Part shown: positions 8,231 through 16,884 of the stretch, one piece after another
How the letters are laid out: each line of letters opens with the position of its first letter
Position numbering within the stretch: the stretch's first letter is position 1
Assembly: GCA_963848195.1 (NCBI GenBank)
Contig: CAWKCY010000016.1
Location: 186,001 to 250,000 of the forward strand
From: CAVQBP01 sp963848195
GTDB lineage: Bacteria > Bacteroidota > Ignavibacteria > Ignavibacteriales > Ignavibacteriaceae
Reading direction: 5' to 3'
Length of the DNA: 64,000 nucleotides
Position numbers and translations under genes: made by a program
The notes under the pieces: generated by a model
Databases searched by the model: none
The model's input: only the letters and a program-made list of their open reading frames with translations
What the model was told of the DNA's origin: nothing

Positions 8231-9535
8231 ATGAATATTACAGAATTAATAAGAAAAAAAAGAAACGGGAAAGAATTAAACCGTGAAGAGATAAATTATT
8301 TAATCTCCGGATATACGGACCGCAAGATTGCTGACTATCAATTTGCTGCATTTCTAATGGCAGCTTTTCTTAAAGGCTTAAATAAAAAGGAAACTTCTGC
8401 ATTAACCGAGTCAATGATTAATAGCGGTAAAACCGTTAATCTCACTTCTATACAAGGTTCAAAAATTGATAAACATTCAACCGGCGGAGTTGGCGATAAG
8501 ACATCACTAATAATAGCTCCTATTGCAGCAGCAACCGGGATAAAAGTGCCAATGATTTCCGGGAGAGGGCTGGGCCATACAGGGGGAACATTAGACAAAC
8601 TAGAATCTATACCCGGATTTAGAACTAATCTGAACCTTTCAGAATATAAATCTATTCTAAATAAATGCGGAGCCGTTTTAATTGGACAAACTAAGGAAAT
8701 AGCACCCGCAGATAAGCTGATATATTCTTTAAGAGACGTTACGGCAACTGTGGAATCCATTCCATTAATAACTGCAAGTATAATGAGCAAAAAAATTGCG
8801 GAAGGTATTGACGGATTGGTTCTTGATGTTAAAACCGGAAGCGGTGCCTTCATGCAAAAAATGAGCGATGCAGTCAGATTAGCCGATTCACTAATAAATA
8901 CTGCCAAATCATTCGATAAAAAAGTTATCGCATATATAACAGATATGAATCAGCCGTTGGGTAATTATATCGGCAATTGGCTTGAAGTTTATGAATCTGT
9001 TAAAGTATTAAGGGGTGAAATAAATAATGACCTTCTTCAGTTAAGTTTAACTCTTGCCGGGACAATGATCTATTTGGGGGAAAAGACTTTAACAATTGAT
9101 GAAGGTATAAAACTAGCTTCTGAGCTGATTTCAAATGGTAAAGCTTTAAATAAGTTCATGGAGATTGTAAAACTTCAGGGTGGAGATATAAATTATATTG
9201 AAAAACTAGAAAAATATCCGGGATCTAAATTCATTCAAAAATTAAAATCAAAGGATGAAGGGTATTTAGAGTATATTAATAATTATGAAATCGGCATGTC
9301 ATCAGTGATACTCGGAGCGGGAAGGGGGAAAATCGATGATAAGATTGATCCAAAGGCAGGTATAATATTTTATCCTAAAATAGGGGATAGAATTAATAAA
9401 GGGGATGTAATTGCAGAGCTTCATTCATCTTCGAAGGAAAAGATAAAAGAAGCAGAGACAAAAGTTTATAATTCTTTAAGGTTTTCTGATCAGAAGGTTA
9501 AGAGTCTTAGGTTAATTAAAAAAATTATTACGTGA
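8231..9535 (+). CDS. pdp: Pyrimidine-nucleoside (thymidine) phosphorylase
   Basis: The enzyme cleaves thymidine, uridine or deoxyuridine with phosphate to the base and (deoxy)ribose-1-phosphate, in nucleoside salvage. The 434 residues start with a helical MNITELIRKKRNG domain. Next come the glycosyltransferase-3 signature DKHSTGGVGDKTSLIIAP, the Gly-rich SGRGLGHTGGTLDKLE, and KKIAEGIDGLVLDVKTGSGAF. The C-terminal domain (IIFYPKIGDRINKGDVIAEL) is of the PYNP_C type. Length matches Bacillus Pdp (433) and E. coli DeoA (440); the substrate range cannot be settled by eye. No clear ribosome binding site precedes the ATG. It is convergent with the PLP decarboxylase, with a palindromic repeat between. 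Confidence 0.93.
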   Translation: MNITELIRKKRNGKELNREEINYLISGYTDRKIADYQFAAFLMAAFLKGLNKKETSALTESMINSGKTVNLTSIQGSKIDKHSTGGVGDKTSLIIAPIAAATGIKVPMISGRGLGHTGGTLDKLESIPGFRTNLNLSEYKSILNKCGAVLIGQTKEIAPADKLIYSLRDVTATVESIPLITASIMSKKIAEGIDGLVLDVKTGSGAFMQKMSDAVRLADSLINTAKSFDKKVIAYITDMNQPLGNYIGNWLEVYESVKVLRGEINNDLLQLSLTLAGTMIYLGEKTLTIDEGIKLASELISNGKALNKFMEIVKLQGGDINYIEKLEKYPGSKFIQKLKSKDEGYLEYINNYEIGMSSVILGAGRGKIDDKIDPKAGIIFYPKIGDRINKGDVIAELHSSSKEKIKEAETKVYNSLRFSDQKVKSLRLIKKIIT

Positions 9536-9553
9536 AGTTGTCAGAACCCCTGT

Positions 9554-9640
9554 AACTCGAAATTCCGATTTCGAGTTAATTTATTGTATCCCAAAATTCC
9601 TATTTCGAGCTATGGTTTGCGAAACGGAGTTTCGCATTAC
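9554..9640. repeat. Palindromic repeat cluster (GCGAAAC-GGA-GTTTCGC family), three copies
   Basis: There are three palindromes in the gap between convergent genes. AACTCGAAAT-TCCG-ATTTCGAGTT (9554-9577) is the inverted and slightly diverged form. A decayed copy lies around 9592-9610. The typical form, GCGAAAC-GGA-GTTTCGC followed by ATTACA, has its core at 9619-9635. Transcripts from either side would fold these into hairpins, so they may also help end transcription. Confidence 0.75.
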
Positions 9641-9652
9641 ATAATGCTAATT

Positions 9653-11008
9653 CTATTGGGATTTTATTTTTTTAGCTATCCTGATCATTGCTTCTAAAGA
9701 TTTTTCGACGTCTTCTTCGGTTGTTGCATGGGAACATACACTTATTCGCATTGCTGTTTTCCCCTGCCATTCTGTTCCGCCGCACCAGCAAGTGCCGTCA
9801 TTTTGAATTTCTTTGATAATCATTTTAGTCTCTTCCGGACTGCCGAATGAAACTAAAACCTGGTTAATAACAACGTCATTTAAGATATCAAATCCGGCAG
9901 AGCTAAGGCCATCAGCAAACCTTTCAGCATGCCTGCAGGTTCTATCGATTAAGTCAGACAAGCCTGTACGTCCAAGGGAATATAAAGCAGCCCATATCTC
10001 AACCCCTCTTGAGCGTCTTGATAATTCGGGATTATATTGAGACGGTTCTCTATGTTCTCCCTGAGGTAAATATGCTGCGGTAAGTGACATTGCTGAACGC
10101 AAAGATTCAGAATCTTTAACGAACGCCAAGCCTGAATCGTAAGGAACGTTAAGCCATTTATGTGCATCAGTAGCCCAGGAATCGGCAAGATTTATTCCTT
10201 CTGCTAAATATTTCTTTGAAGGAACTGCCGAAGCCCATAAACCGAAGGCACCGTCAACATGTACCCATGCATTTGATTCATGTGCAATTTCACAAACTTC
10301 TTTAACAGGATCAAAAGAACCGGTGTTAACATTACCAGCTTGAGTGCAAACAATAGTTGGTCCTTTGATTTCGGGAAACCTTTTCAATTGTATCCTACCC
10401 TGGTCATCTACAGGAACTTTAATAACTCTGTCTTTACCTAAACCTAATAATCCAAGTCCTCTAAATAATGATGGATGTGCTTCCTCGCTGACAATAACAT
10501 TTATTGGAGGTGCATGAAATAATCCTTTCGACTCTACATCCCAGCCTTCATTTTTTAATATAGAATGTCTTGCAGCAGCGAGTGAAGTAAAATTAGCCAT
10601 AGTAGCTCCGGTGACAAAAGCGCCGGCACTTTGCAGAGGTAAGTCAAAAATTTGGAGGAGCCATTTCAGGCATATTTCTTCCAAGAATACACCAATTGGT
10701 GAACCGACAAATAGACCGGCATTTTGATCCCATGCAGCTGATAACCAATTGGCAGCCACAGAAGCCGATACGGAACCTCCAATAACAAATCCAAAAAATC
10801 TTCCGCCGGAAATTCCAATGGTTGCCGGAGAACCAATTTCATCCAGGATTTCTATTGTTTTTAACGGATCAACGGGTTGCTCAGGGAAAGGAAGATCCAG
10901 TTCCTTCAGTCTTTCAATTGCACTTTGAGAAGGTGAAACTGAACGATTATTAATTTCTTCTCTATATTTAATAGCTCTCTTTGCAGTCTCTAATAATAGT
11001 TCTTTCAT
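9653..11008 (-). CDS. Group II PLP-dependent decarboxylase / aminotransferase-like enzyme
   Basis: This cytosolic fold-type I PLP enzyme has 451 residues and the group II amino-acid decarboxylase layout. It has SPATIGISGGRFFGFVIGG near the substrate pocket, FVTGATMANFTSLAAAR, WVHVDGAFGLWA for the PLP-nitrogen aspartate, and K284 in TDAHKWLNVPYDSG as the Schiff-base lysine. Relatives include tyrosine and aromatic amino acid decarboxylases, but many proteins of this subgroup have no known substrate. A second, distinct member lies at 14463. It is convergent with pdp, and its start region faces three palindromic repeats and the SPFH gene. The ATG at 11008 is preceded by AAAGGTG. Fold certain, substrate unknown. 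Confidence 0.85.
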   Translation of the reverse strand: MKELLLETAKRAIKYREEINNRSVSPSQSAIERLKELDLPFPEQPVDPLKTIEILDEIGSPATIGISGGRFFGFVIGGSVSASVAANWLSAAWDQNAGLFVGSPIGVFLEEICLKWLLQIFDLPLQSAGAFVTGATMANFTSLAAARHSILKNEGWDVESKGLFHAPPINVIVSEEAHPSLFRGLGLLGLGKDRVIKVPVDDQGRIQLKRFPEIKGPTIVCTQAGNVNTGSFDPVKEVCEIAHESNAWVHVDGAFGLWASAVPSKKYLAEGINLADSWATDAHKWLNVPYDSGLAFVKDSESLRSAMSLTAAYLPQGEHREPSQYNPELSRRSRGVEIWAALYSLGRTGLSDLIDRTCRHAERFADGLSSAGFDILNDVVINQVLVSFGSPEETKMIIKEIQNDGTCWCGGTEWQGKTAMRISVCSHATTEEDVEKSLEAMIRIAKKIKSQ

Positions 11009-11097
11009 ACATCACCTTTCTTAATGAATTTACTGTCAAGTATTAAAATGGCTTTTGAATTTAATTATGAAGATACGGAAATATTCCATTTGTAAAT

Positions 11098-11199
11098 ATG
11101 GTTTGCGAAGCGGAGTCTCGTGCTACAGGACAATGGTTTTGCGAAACAGAGTTTCGCGTTACAGAACCAATAGTTTGTGAAACGAAGTTTCGCGTTACT
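11098..11199. repeat. Three tandem palindromic repeats (GCGAAAC family)
   Basis: Three copies of an approximately 30-bp element, ATGGTTTGCGAAACGGAGTT... ending in CGCGTTACA, start at 11098, 11133 and 11170. They differ at a few positions. Compensatory changes are not consistent, so some hairpins are weakened (first copy GCGAAGC/GTCTCGT). They lie between divergent genes, so a terminator role alone cannot explain them. Confidence 0.85.
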
Positions 11200-11293
11200 G
11201 GGCAAAAGAGAAATATTATTCATCAGACAAATCTTTTAAGTTTAATAAAGTAATGGTATCTTTAAATACATTTATTCATTAAAGGGAGAAAAA

Positions 11294-12163
11294 ATGATTT
11301 TTATAATTGCTTTAATAGCTGCCGTAATTGCTTTCTTTTTGTACAAAAATGCAAAAAAAAGATTTAACAAACAGGAAATGAATTTTGCCCTTGCCGGTCT
11401 TATTGCTGCTTTATTCATTGCTATACTTCAATGCTGGACAATTATACCGGCTGGTCATGTAGGAGTTATAGACTTTTTTGGCAACGTAAGTGACCGGACC
11501 TTAAAACCAGGTGTAAATGTAGTCAATCCGTTAGCAAATGTAATAAAATTTGATGCAAGGACACAGGAAATAAAGGAGGTAATGAATGTTCCGTCAAAAG
11601 AAGGATTGGGTGTAGAACTTGAAATTAGTCTTTTATACAGTTTAAGTTTTGAAAATGCAAATAAAATTTATAAAACTGTCGGAGAAGATTATGTAGATAA
11701 AATATTAATACCGCAATTCAGATCAGTAGTCAGAGGAGTTACAGCAAGTTTTGAAGCCCGTTCACTATACACTGCCGAGAGAGAGCAGCTTGCCAAGATG
11801 ATGGAAATGGAGCTTTCAAAATTAGTTAAGCCAAGGGGAATAACAATTGAAGCTGCGCCTCTGCGCCAGATTACCTTACCCTCCAGGTTAACAGAATCAA
11901 TAGAAGAAAAATTAAAGGCAGAGCAGGAGAGCCAAAGAATGCAGTTTATACTTCAGAGAGAAACACAGGAAGCTGAAAGAAAGAGAATAGAAGCAAAAGG
12001 GATTGCAGATTTCCAGGAGATAGTATCAAAAGGAATAAGTGAACAATTATTAAAGTGGAAGGGAATTGAGGCGACAGAAAAACTTGCCGGATCATCGAAT
12101 ACCAAAATTGTTGTCATTGGTTCCGGTAAGGATGGATTACCGTTGATTTTAGGAGGAAACTAA
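11294..12163 (+). CDS. Prohibitin-like SPFH domain membrane protein
   Basis: Two N-terminal hydrophobic segments (IFIIALIAAVIAFFLY and FALAGLIAALFIAILQCW) precede an SPFH/Band 7 domain from about residue 50. Its segments AGHVGVIDFFGNVSDRTLKPG, PLANVIKFDARTQEI and FRSVVRGVTASFEARSLYTAER are very close to mitochondrial prohibitins. A long helical coiled-coil region (EEKLKAEQESQRMQFILQR to about 245) follows. Such proteins form membrane ring or dome assemblies that organise membrane domains and protease access. AGGGAG at 11283-11288 supports the ATG. It is a single gene between two leftward genes. The partner protease (FtsH) is not in this window. Confidence 0.9.
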   Translation: MIFIIALIAAVIAFFLYKNAKKRFNKQEMNFALAGLIAALFIAILQCWTIIPAGHVGVIDFFGNVSDRTLKPGVNVVNPLANVIKFDARTQEIKEVMNVPSKEGLGVELEISLLYSLSFENANKIYKTVGEDYVDKILIPQFRSVVRGVTASFEARSLYTAEREQLAKMMEMELSKLVKPRGITIEAAPLRQITLPSRLTESIEEKLKAEQESQRMQFILQRETQEAERKRIEAKGIADFQEIVSKGISEQLLKWKGIEATEKLAGSSNTKIVVIGSGKDGLPLILGGN

Positions 12164-12175
12164 GGAGAGTGTGAA

Positions 12176-12290
12176 AATTCCAAAAAACAAATTTCAAATA
12201 AACATCAATTTCAAAATTCAAAATTTCAAACAGTCTAACTGAGGTTGAGTGGATGGATGATTGATTGAATGGGTGAATGGATGACTGAAT
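12176..12290. repeat. Simple-sequence intergenic repeats
   Basis: 12176-12236 is a CAAATTTCAAA/CAAAATTC-type degenerate repeat. 12246-12290 is a 4-bp-period run of TGGA/TGAT/TGAA (GGATGGATGATTGATTGAAT onward). Both are non-coding and of the kind seen between convergent genes in AT-rich genomes. Confidence 0.6.
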
Positions 12291-12293
12291 TAA

Positions 12294-14381
12294 TTAAGGT
12301 TTTTCGAATATCTCCTCATATTTGATTCTTATATCTACTGCATAGAGATCCTGAGATGATGTAATTATTACGGGATTAAAATCAAATTCGTTAATACCTG
12401 GAAAATCGAGCATCAATTGTGCTGAGGAAATTAATAGTTCCTTTATTTTATTAAGATTAAAGGGGTTCTCTCCTCTAACCCCTTTTAATATTTGTCCTAT
12501 CTTTGTTTTAGAAATTATTTCATCTACATCTTCTTCATTTAGATAAGCTGATTTCATTGAAATATCATTATATACTTCAACATATTTCCCTCCGGTTCCA
12601 AACATTAACATAGGGCCGAAAGAGTTATCCCTAAATCCTCCGATAAGGAGTTCAAACTTTGGTTGAAGGTAAGGCTGTACTAAAAAATTTTCGAGTACAA
12701 TACTATTAATTTTAAAAGACTCTAATAATTCTTCCTTAACTTTTAATAATTCATCAGGGTTCTTAATATTTAACTTTACAGCATCTAACTCGGATTTATG
12801 TAAAACATCTTTAGATAATCCTTTTACAACTAGGGGAAATTCAAACTGATGAATTTTCTCATTTAGTTCATGGGGCGTGAGGAGTAAAGTTTTAACAACC
12901 GGTATTTCATACTCTTTCGTTAAAAAATTTATCTGCCCGGTAGACAGCCAGCCACTAGATAAGTGTTCTTTAAAATTAATATTTATTAAATTTTTATCTT
13001 TTATGACTAAAGGTTTTCTGTATGTTTTACTTTTGTAGAATAATATATTTGAAATTATTTCTGCAGGTTCTTCCGGTTGTCTAAATAAGGGATACCTCAT
13101 TTGAGATTGGTTCCTATATTTTTCCCAAAACTCAGGTAGAGGCATAACTACTTGATACAGCGGCTTATCTGATTTAATTGAATTTATTTTTTCAATAACT
13201 TCAAAGGCATCAACCATAACAGGTTCAACGAAAATAGAAACAACTGCATCTACATTTTTATCCATAAGAAGGATATTGTTAACTTCCTTAAATTGTTCTG
13301 CAGTTCCTCCAGGGAGTAAATCAACCGGATTATTGATGCTGCCCTCAGGGTGAGCAATTTCTTTCAATTTATTTTTTGTTTCTTCTGTTAAATAAGCCAG
13401 TGCTAACCCTTCATTATCAATAGAATCTACAGCAAGAATTGCCGGACCGCCGGCGTTAGTTACAACCGCAATTCTGTTTCCACCGGGAAGAGGAAAATTT
13501 TCAAAACCTTTAGCAGTATTGAATAATTCGGTTAAGGTATTCGCCCTGATAATTCCAAATTGATTTAATACAGCCTCGACTACTTTGTCATTACTTCCGA
13601 GGGCACCGGTATGAGAAGAGGCTGCTTTCATACCGCTTCTGGTTTTTCCTGCTTTTAATACAACGACCGGTTTAGAAATATATCCTGAGGCAAATTCTTT
13701 AATTAGCTCTTCTCCATTTTCAAAACTTTCCAGGTAACAGGTAATTGTTTTTATACTATCATCACCCTGCCAGAAATCAATGATATCGTTTTCACAAATA
13801 TCAGCTTTATTTCCAACGCTTATCATATGTCCAAACCTTACATCTGTTTCGCGTAAAGAATTTAGAACCGCAGCAGCAATTGCTCCGCTCTGGGATAAAA
13901 ATCCGGTTGAACCTTTTTCCGGTTTTTCAGCTACAAATGTTGCATTTAATCTTATTTCATCGAAAGTTGATATAACTCCCATGCAGTTCGGACCGACTAA
14001 CTTTGCTCCTTTTCCTTTTATCTTTCTAAGGATCCTTTTTTCGGCTGCCTCTCCTTCTTTACTTACTTCTTTGAAGCCTGCCGTAACTAAAATTATGGAA
14101 TAAACACCTTTTGTAAGAAGGACATCAATAGTCTCCTCAGCTGCAGTTTTAGGTACCAGAACTATGCCGAGATCTATATTGCCGTTAATTTCCGCTATAG
14201 TTTTATAACATTTATAGCCCAATATCGTATCTGCTTTCGGATTTACCGGGTATACTTTTCCTGTGAAACAGTATTCTTTAATTGATTTCAGTAATTCATA
14301 ACCAATGCTTTTTTCTTTTGTTGATGCACCGATTATGCAAACAGAAGAAGGATAAAAGAAATTTTTTATTTTTGATTCCAT
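12294..14381 (-). CDS. ADP(NDP)-forming acyl-CoA synthetase, fused alpha-beta
   Basis: This protein of 695 residues combines the CoA-binding/ligase alpha part with a C-terminal ATP-grasp beta part. The Rossmann CoA-binding domain opens with SVCIIGASTKEKSIGYELL. A succinyl-CoA-ligase-like domain follows, with GFLSQSGAIAAAVLNSL and the phospho-accepting histidine in KAASSHTGALGSND. The ATP-grasp region has FPLVVKGLSKDVLHKSELDA, PMLMFGTGGKYVEV and DFPGINEFDFNPVII. The family interconverts acyl-CoA, ADP and phosphate with acid and ATP, conserving energy from fermentation of sugars or amino acids. Whether the acid is acetate or a branched/aryl acid is not visible. It is divergent from the second PLP decarboxylase (81-bp gap), which may hint at amino-acid catabolism. 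Confidence 0.92.
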   Translation of the reverse strand: MESKIKNFFYPSSVCIIGASTKEKSIGYELLKSIKEYCFTGKVYPVNPKADTILGYKCYKTIAEINGNIDLGIVLVPKTAAEETIDVLLTKGVYSIILVTAGFKEVSKEGEAAEKRILRKIKGKGAKLVGPNCMGVISTFDEIRLNATFVAEKPEKGSTGFLSQSGAIAAAVLNSLRETDVRFGHMISVGNKADICENDIIDFWQGDDSIKTITCYLESFENGEELIKEFASGYISKPVVVLKAGKTRSGMKAASSHTGALGSNDKVVEAVLNQFGIIRANTLTELFNTAKGFENFPLPGGNRIAVVTNAGGPAILAVDSIDNEGLALAYLTEETKNKLKEIAHPEGSINNPVDLLPGGTAEQFKEVNNILLMDKNVDAVVSIFVEPVMVDAFEVIEKINSIKSDKPLYQVVMPLPEFWEKYRNQSQMRYPLFRQPEEPAEIISNILFYKSKTYRKPLVIKDKNLININFKEHLSSGWLSTGQINFLTKEYEIPVVKTLLLTPHELNEKIHQFEFPLVVKGLSKDVLHKSELDAVKLNIKNPDELLKVKEELLESFKINSIVLENFLVQPYLQPKFELLIGGFRDNSFGPMLMFGTGGKYVEVYNDISMKSAYLNEEDVDEIISKTKIGQILKGVRGENPFNLNKIKELLISSAQLMLDFPGINEFDFNPVIITSSQDLYAVDIRIKYEEIFEKP

Positions 14382-14462
14382 ACTTGAATAAAATATTTTA
14401 GTAATGTAAACTACTAAATAAAATATAAAACTGAAGTTAATTAAGAAAAACAGAGAATTAAA

Positions 14463-15926
14463 ATGAAGGAAACCGATTCAAATAAATTAGGTGATATGCC
14501 TATTGAGGATTTTAGAAAGTTCGGGCATGAACTTATTGACTGGGCTGCAGATTACATTCAAAATATTGAATCCTTTCCTGTACTGCCGAAAATAAATCCG
14601 GGTGAGATTATAAATCAGCTGCCTATTTCACCTCCGCAAAGCCCGGAAGATATGAAGGAAATTATATCCGACTTCAAAAAGATAATTGTTCCGGGAATAA
14701 CACACTGGAACCATCCTGGTTTTATGGCTTACTTTAATTCGTCAGCAAGTATGCCTGGAATTTTAGCCGAATTATTAATCAGTACATTTAATGTAAACGG
14801 GATGATCTGGAAAACTTCACCCGTATCAACTGAATTAGAACAACTAACATTAGGCTGGTTCAGACAAATGCTTGGTCTGGATGAAGACTGGTGGGGAATC
14901 ATTTATGATACAGCTTCGGTAAGCTCGATGCATGCTATTGCAGCAGCAAGAGAAAATATTAATTTAAATATTCGTGAGAAAGGAATGGGAGGCAGAACTG
15001 ATTTAAAAAGATTGAGACTTTATACTTCAGAGCATGCACATTCATCGATTGAAAAAGGAGCAGTAACTTTAGGGATAGGGCTTGAGGGAGTGAGAAAAAT
15101 TCCAGTAGATGATGAATTTAAAATGGTTTCAGGAAAACTTAAAGAGGCAATAAATGAAGATAGAAAGAACGGGTGGCTGCCTTTCTGCGTCTGTGCAACG
15201 GTAGGGACAACATCAACTACAAGCATCGACCCTGTTGATGAAATTGCAGATATTTGCAGGAGTGAAAATTTATGGCTGCATGTCGATGCTGCCCATGGAG
15301 GAGTAGCAGCATTGTTGCCTGAGAAAAGATATATATTTAATGGAGTTGAAAAAGCAGATTCTTTGGTTGTTAATCCTCATAAATGGATGTTCACCCCTCT
15401 TGATTTAAGTGTTTTCTTTACTAAAAAACCGGATATATTAAAGAGAGCCTTTAGTCTTGTTCATGAATATTTAAAAACAAAAGAAGATACAACAGTTGAA
15501 AATTATATGGATTACGGAGTTCAATTAGGCAGACGATTCCGCTCATTAAAACTATGGTTTATAATAAGATATTTCGGAGTAGAAGGAATAAGAAATAGGA
15601 TAAGAGAACATATTAGGATAGCAAATCAATTAGCAAAAAAAATTGATAAGCATCCGTTATTTGAAAGAATTGCTCCTGTACCTTTCAGTACAATTTGTTT
15701 CCGGGCTCATCCACCTGATGTAAATGATGAAAATGTACTTGAAGAATTGAATAGTACGCTTATGAATAAAGTAAATGAAACTGGTAAAATATTTCTTTCG
15801 CACACAAAACTAAATAATAAGTTTGTTATTCGAATGACTATCGGGAGTATAAGGACATCTGAAAATCATGTAATACAAGGATGGGAATTAATTCAAAATA
15901 GTTTGAGTGAAATAGTTCCCAAATAA
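14463..15926 (+). CDS. Aromatic-L-amino-acid decarboxylase family protein
   Basis: This group II PLP decarboxylase has 487 residues and the N-terminal helical swap segment of aromatic amino acid decarboxylases (EDFRKFGHELIDWAADYIQN). Key parts are HWNHPGFMAYFNSSASMPG, YDTASVSSMHAIAAAREN, LWLHVDAAHGG, and the Schiff-base lysine K307 in VNPHKWMFTPLDLSVFF. A flexible-loop region ENYMDYGVQLGRRFRSLKLW follows. The family makes tryptamine, tyramine, phenethylamine or dopamine from the amino acids, but bacterial members also include unassigned enzymes. It is only distantly related to the gene at 9653. It is divergent from the acyl-CoA synthetase. Downstream (15950-16010) is a TGTTTAATTG simple repeat. 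Confidence 0.9.
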   Translation: MKETDSNKLGDMPIEDFRKFGHELIDWAADYIQNIESFPVLPKINPGEIINQLPISPPQSPEDMKEIISDFKKIIVPGITHWNHPGFMAYFNSSASMPGILAELLISTFNVNGMIWKTSPVSTELEQLTLGWFRQMLGLDEDWWGIIYDTASVSSMHAIAAARENINLNIREKGMGGRTDLKRLRLYTSEHAHSSIEKGAVTLGIGLEGVRKIPVDDEFKMVSGKLKEAINEDRKNGWLPFCVCATVGTTSTTSIDPVDEIADICRSENLWLHVDAAHGGVAALLPEKRYIFNGVEKADSLVVNPHKWMFTPLDLSVFFTKKPDILKRAFSLVHEYLKTKEDTTVENYMDYGVQLGRRFRSLKLWFIIRYFGVEGIRNRIREHIRIANQLAKKIDKHPLFERIAPVPFSTICFRAHPPDVNDENVLEELNSTLMNKVNETGKIFLSHTKLNNKFVIRMTIGSIRTSENHVIQGWELIQNSLSEIVPK

Positions 15927-16017
15927 ATAGAATATAAACAATCATGTCAGATGCTCTACTATTGTTTAACTGTTTAATTGCTAAATTGTTTAATTGTTAC
16001 GTTTTTGCAAGGTGATT

Positions 16018-16722
16018 TTAGATAATTCCTTTTAGATAACCAAGACGTTTTGTTTCGGGGAATTTTTCTATTGCGTATCTAAGCATGGTACGGGGCATAA
16101 TTTTATAAAATCTCTGAAGAAATAGTTCTTCGGTTTGAATATCTCTCTTCCCTATTTCCCTAAGCATCCAGCCGACGGCTTTATGAATTAAATCATGTTT
16201 ATCTTTAATCAGCATTTCAGATATTTTGAGGGTAGCGGCAAATTGATGAGCTTTAATAAAATTAAAAGTTGACAAAATTGCGATTCTTCGTTTCCAGATG
16301 TTTTCGGATTCTGCTAATTCAAAAAGTAATTCTTTATCTTTATCAATTAAAAATGAACCAATGATCTTTTCGGCAGAAAGGTCTACAAGGTCCCAGTTAT
16401 TAACATATCTTATATTTTTTATGTAAAAATTGAAAATCATTTCTCTTGCTTTTTCATCCCCTTTTTTGAATTTTGCAATCAATATAAATAGAGCTATCAG
16501 TCTTTCTTCGTGAATTTTAGATTTGATAATTTTTTGAAGATCAGCAAGGGTTAAATGCACAAACTGTAAAGCGATTTTCCTTGAAACAGGAACCTTTATT
16601 CCTGCAAAAATGTCTCCTTCGGCATACTCTCCCTTCCCGGTTTTAAAGAATCGCTGGAGGAAAAATCCTAATTCATTATTAGAGTGTCTTTTAACTTCCT
16701 GTTGTAAATCGGTATAATTCAT
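16018..16722 (-). CDS. DNA alkylation repair protein, AlkD-like
   Basis: This 234-residue all-helical HEAT-like protein matches the AlkD/DNA_alkylation family: HEERLIALFILIAKF, NIRYVNNWDLVDLSAEKIIG, WKRRIAILSTFNFI, DLIHKAVGWMLREIGKRD and MPRTMLRYAIEKFPE. AlkD glycosylases excise cationic N3- or N7-alkylated purines without base flipping. The conserved Asn-Trp-Asp-Leu-Val-Asp block carries the family's catalytic Asp. The length matches the family (about 230). It is divergent from the M16 protease gene with a 162-bp gap. Only general family function is inferred. Confidence 0.9.
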   Translation of the reverse strand: MNYTDLQQEVKRHSNNELGFFLQRFFKTGKGEYAEGDIFAGIKVPVSRKIALQFVHLTLADLQKIIKSKIHEERLIALFILIAKFKKGDEKAREMIFNFYIKNIRYVNNWDLVDLSAEKIIGSFLIDKDKELLFELAESENIWKRRIAILSTFNFIKAHQFAATLKISEMLIKDKHDLIHKAVGWMLREIGKRDIQTEELFLQRFYKIMPRTMLRYAIEKFPETKRLGYLKGII

Positions 16723-16884
16723 AAAAATACATATAAATATTTAGCTTTTAATTTAGCAAAAATAGATAATGAAACAGAGTTGGATTAACCATTTGAGTAA
16801 TTATTTTTCCAATTATCATAAAGTAAATTCCAGGATTATTAAAATATTGTATTTTATAATTTTACATATCATAAGGAGTAGTAA

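Noticed and set aside
8338..8907. 189-residue open frame antisense to pdp
   Set aside because: It lies wholly inside a well-supported phosphorylase gene, has no recognisable family and no ribosome binding site; it is a shadow of codon bias.
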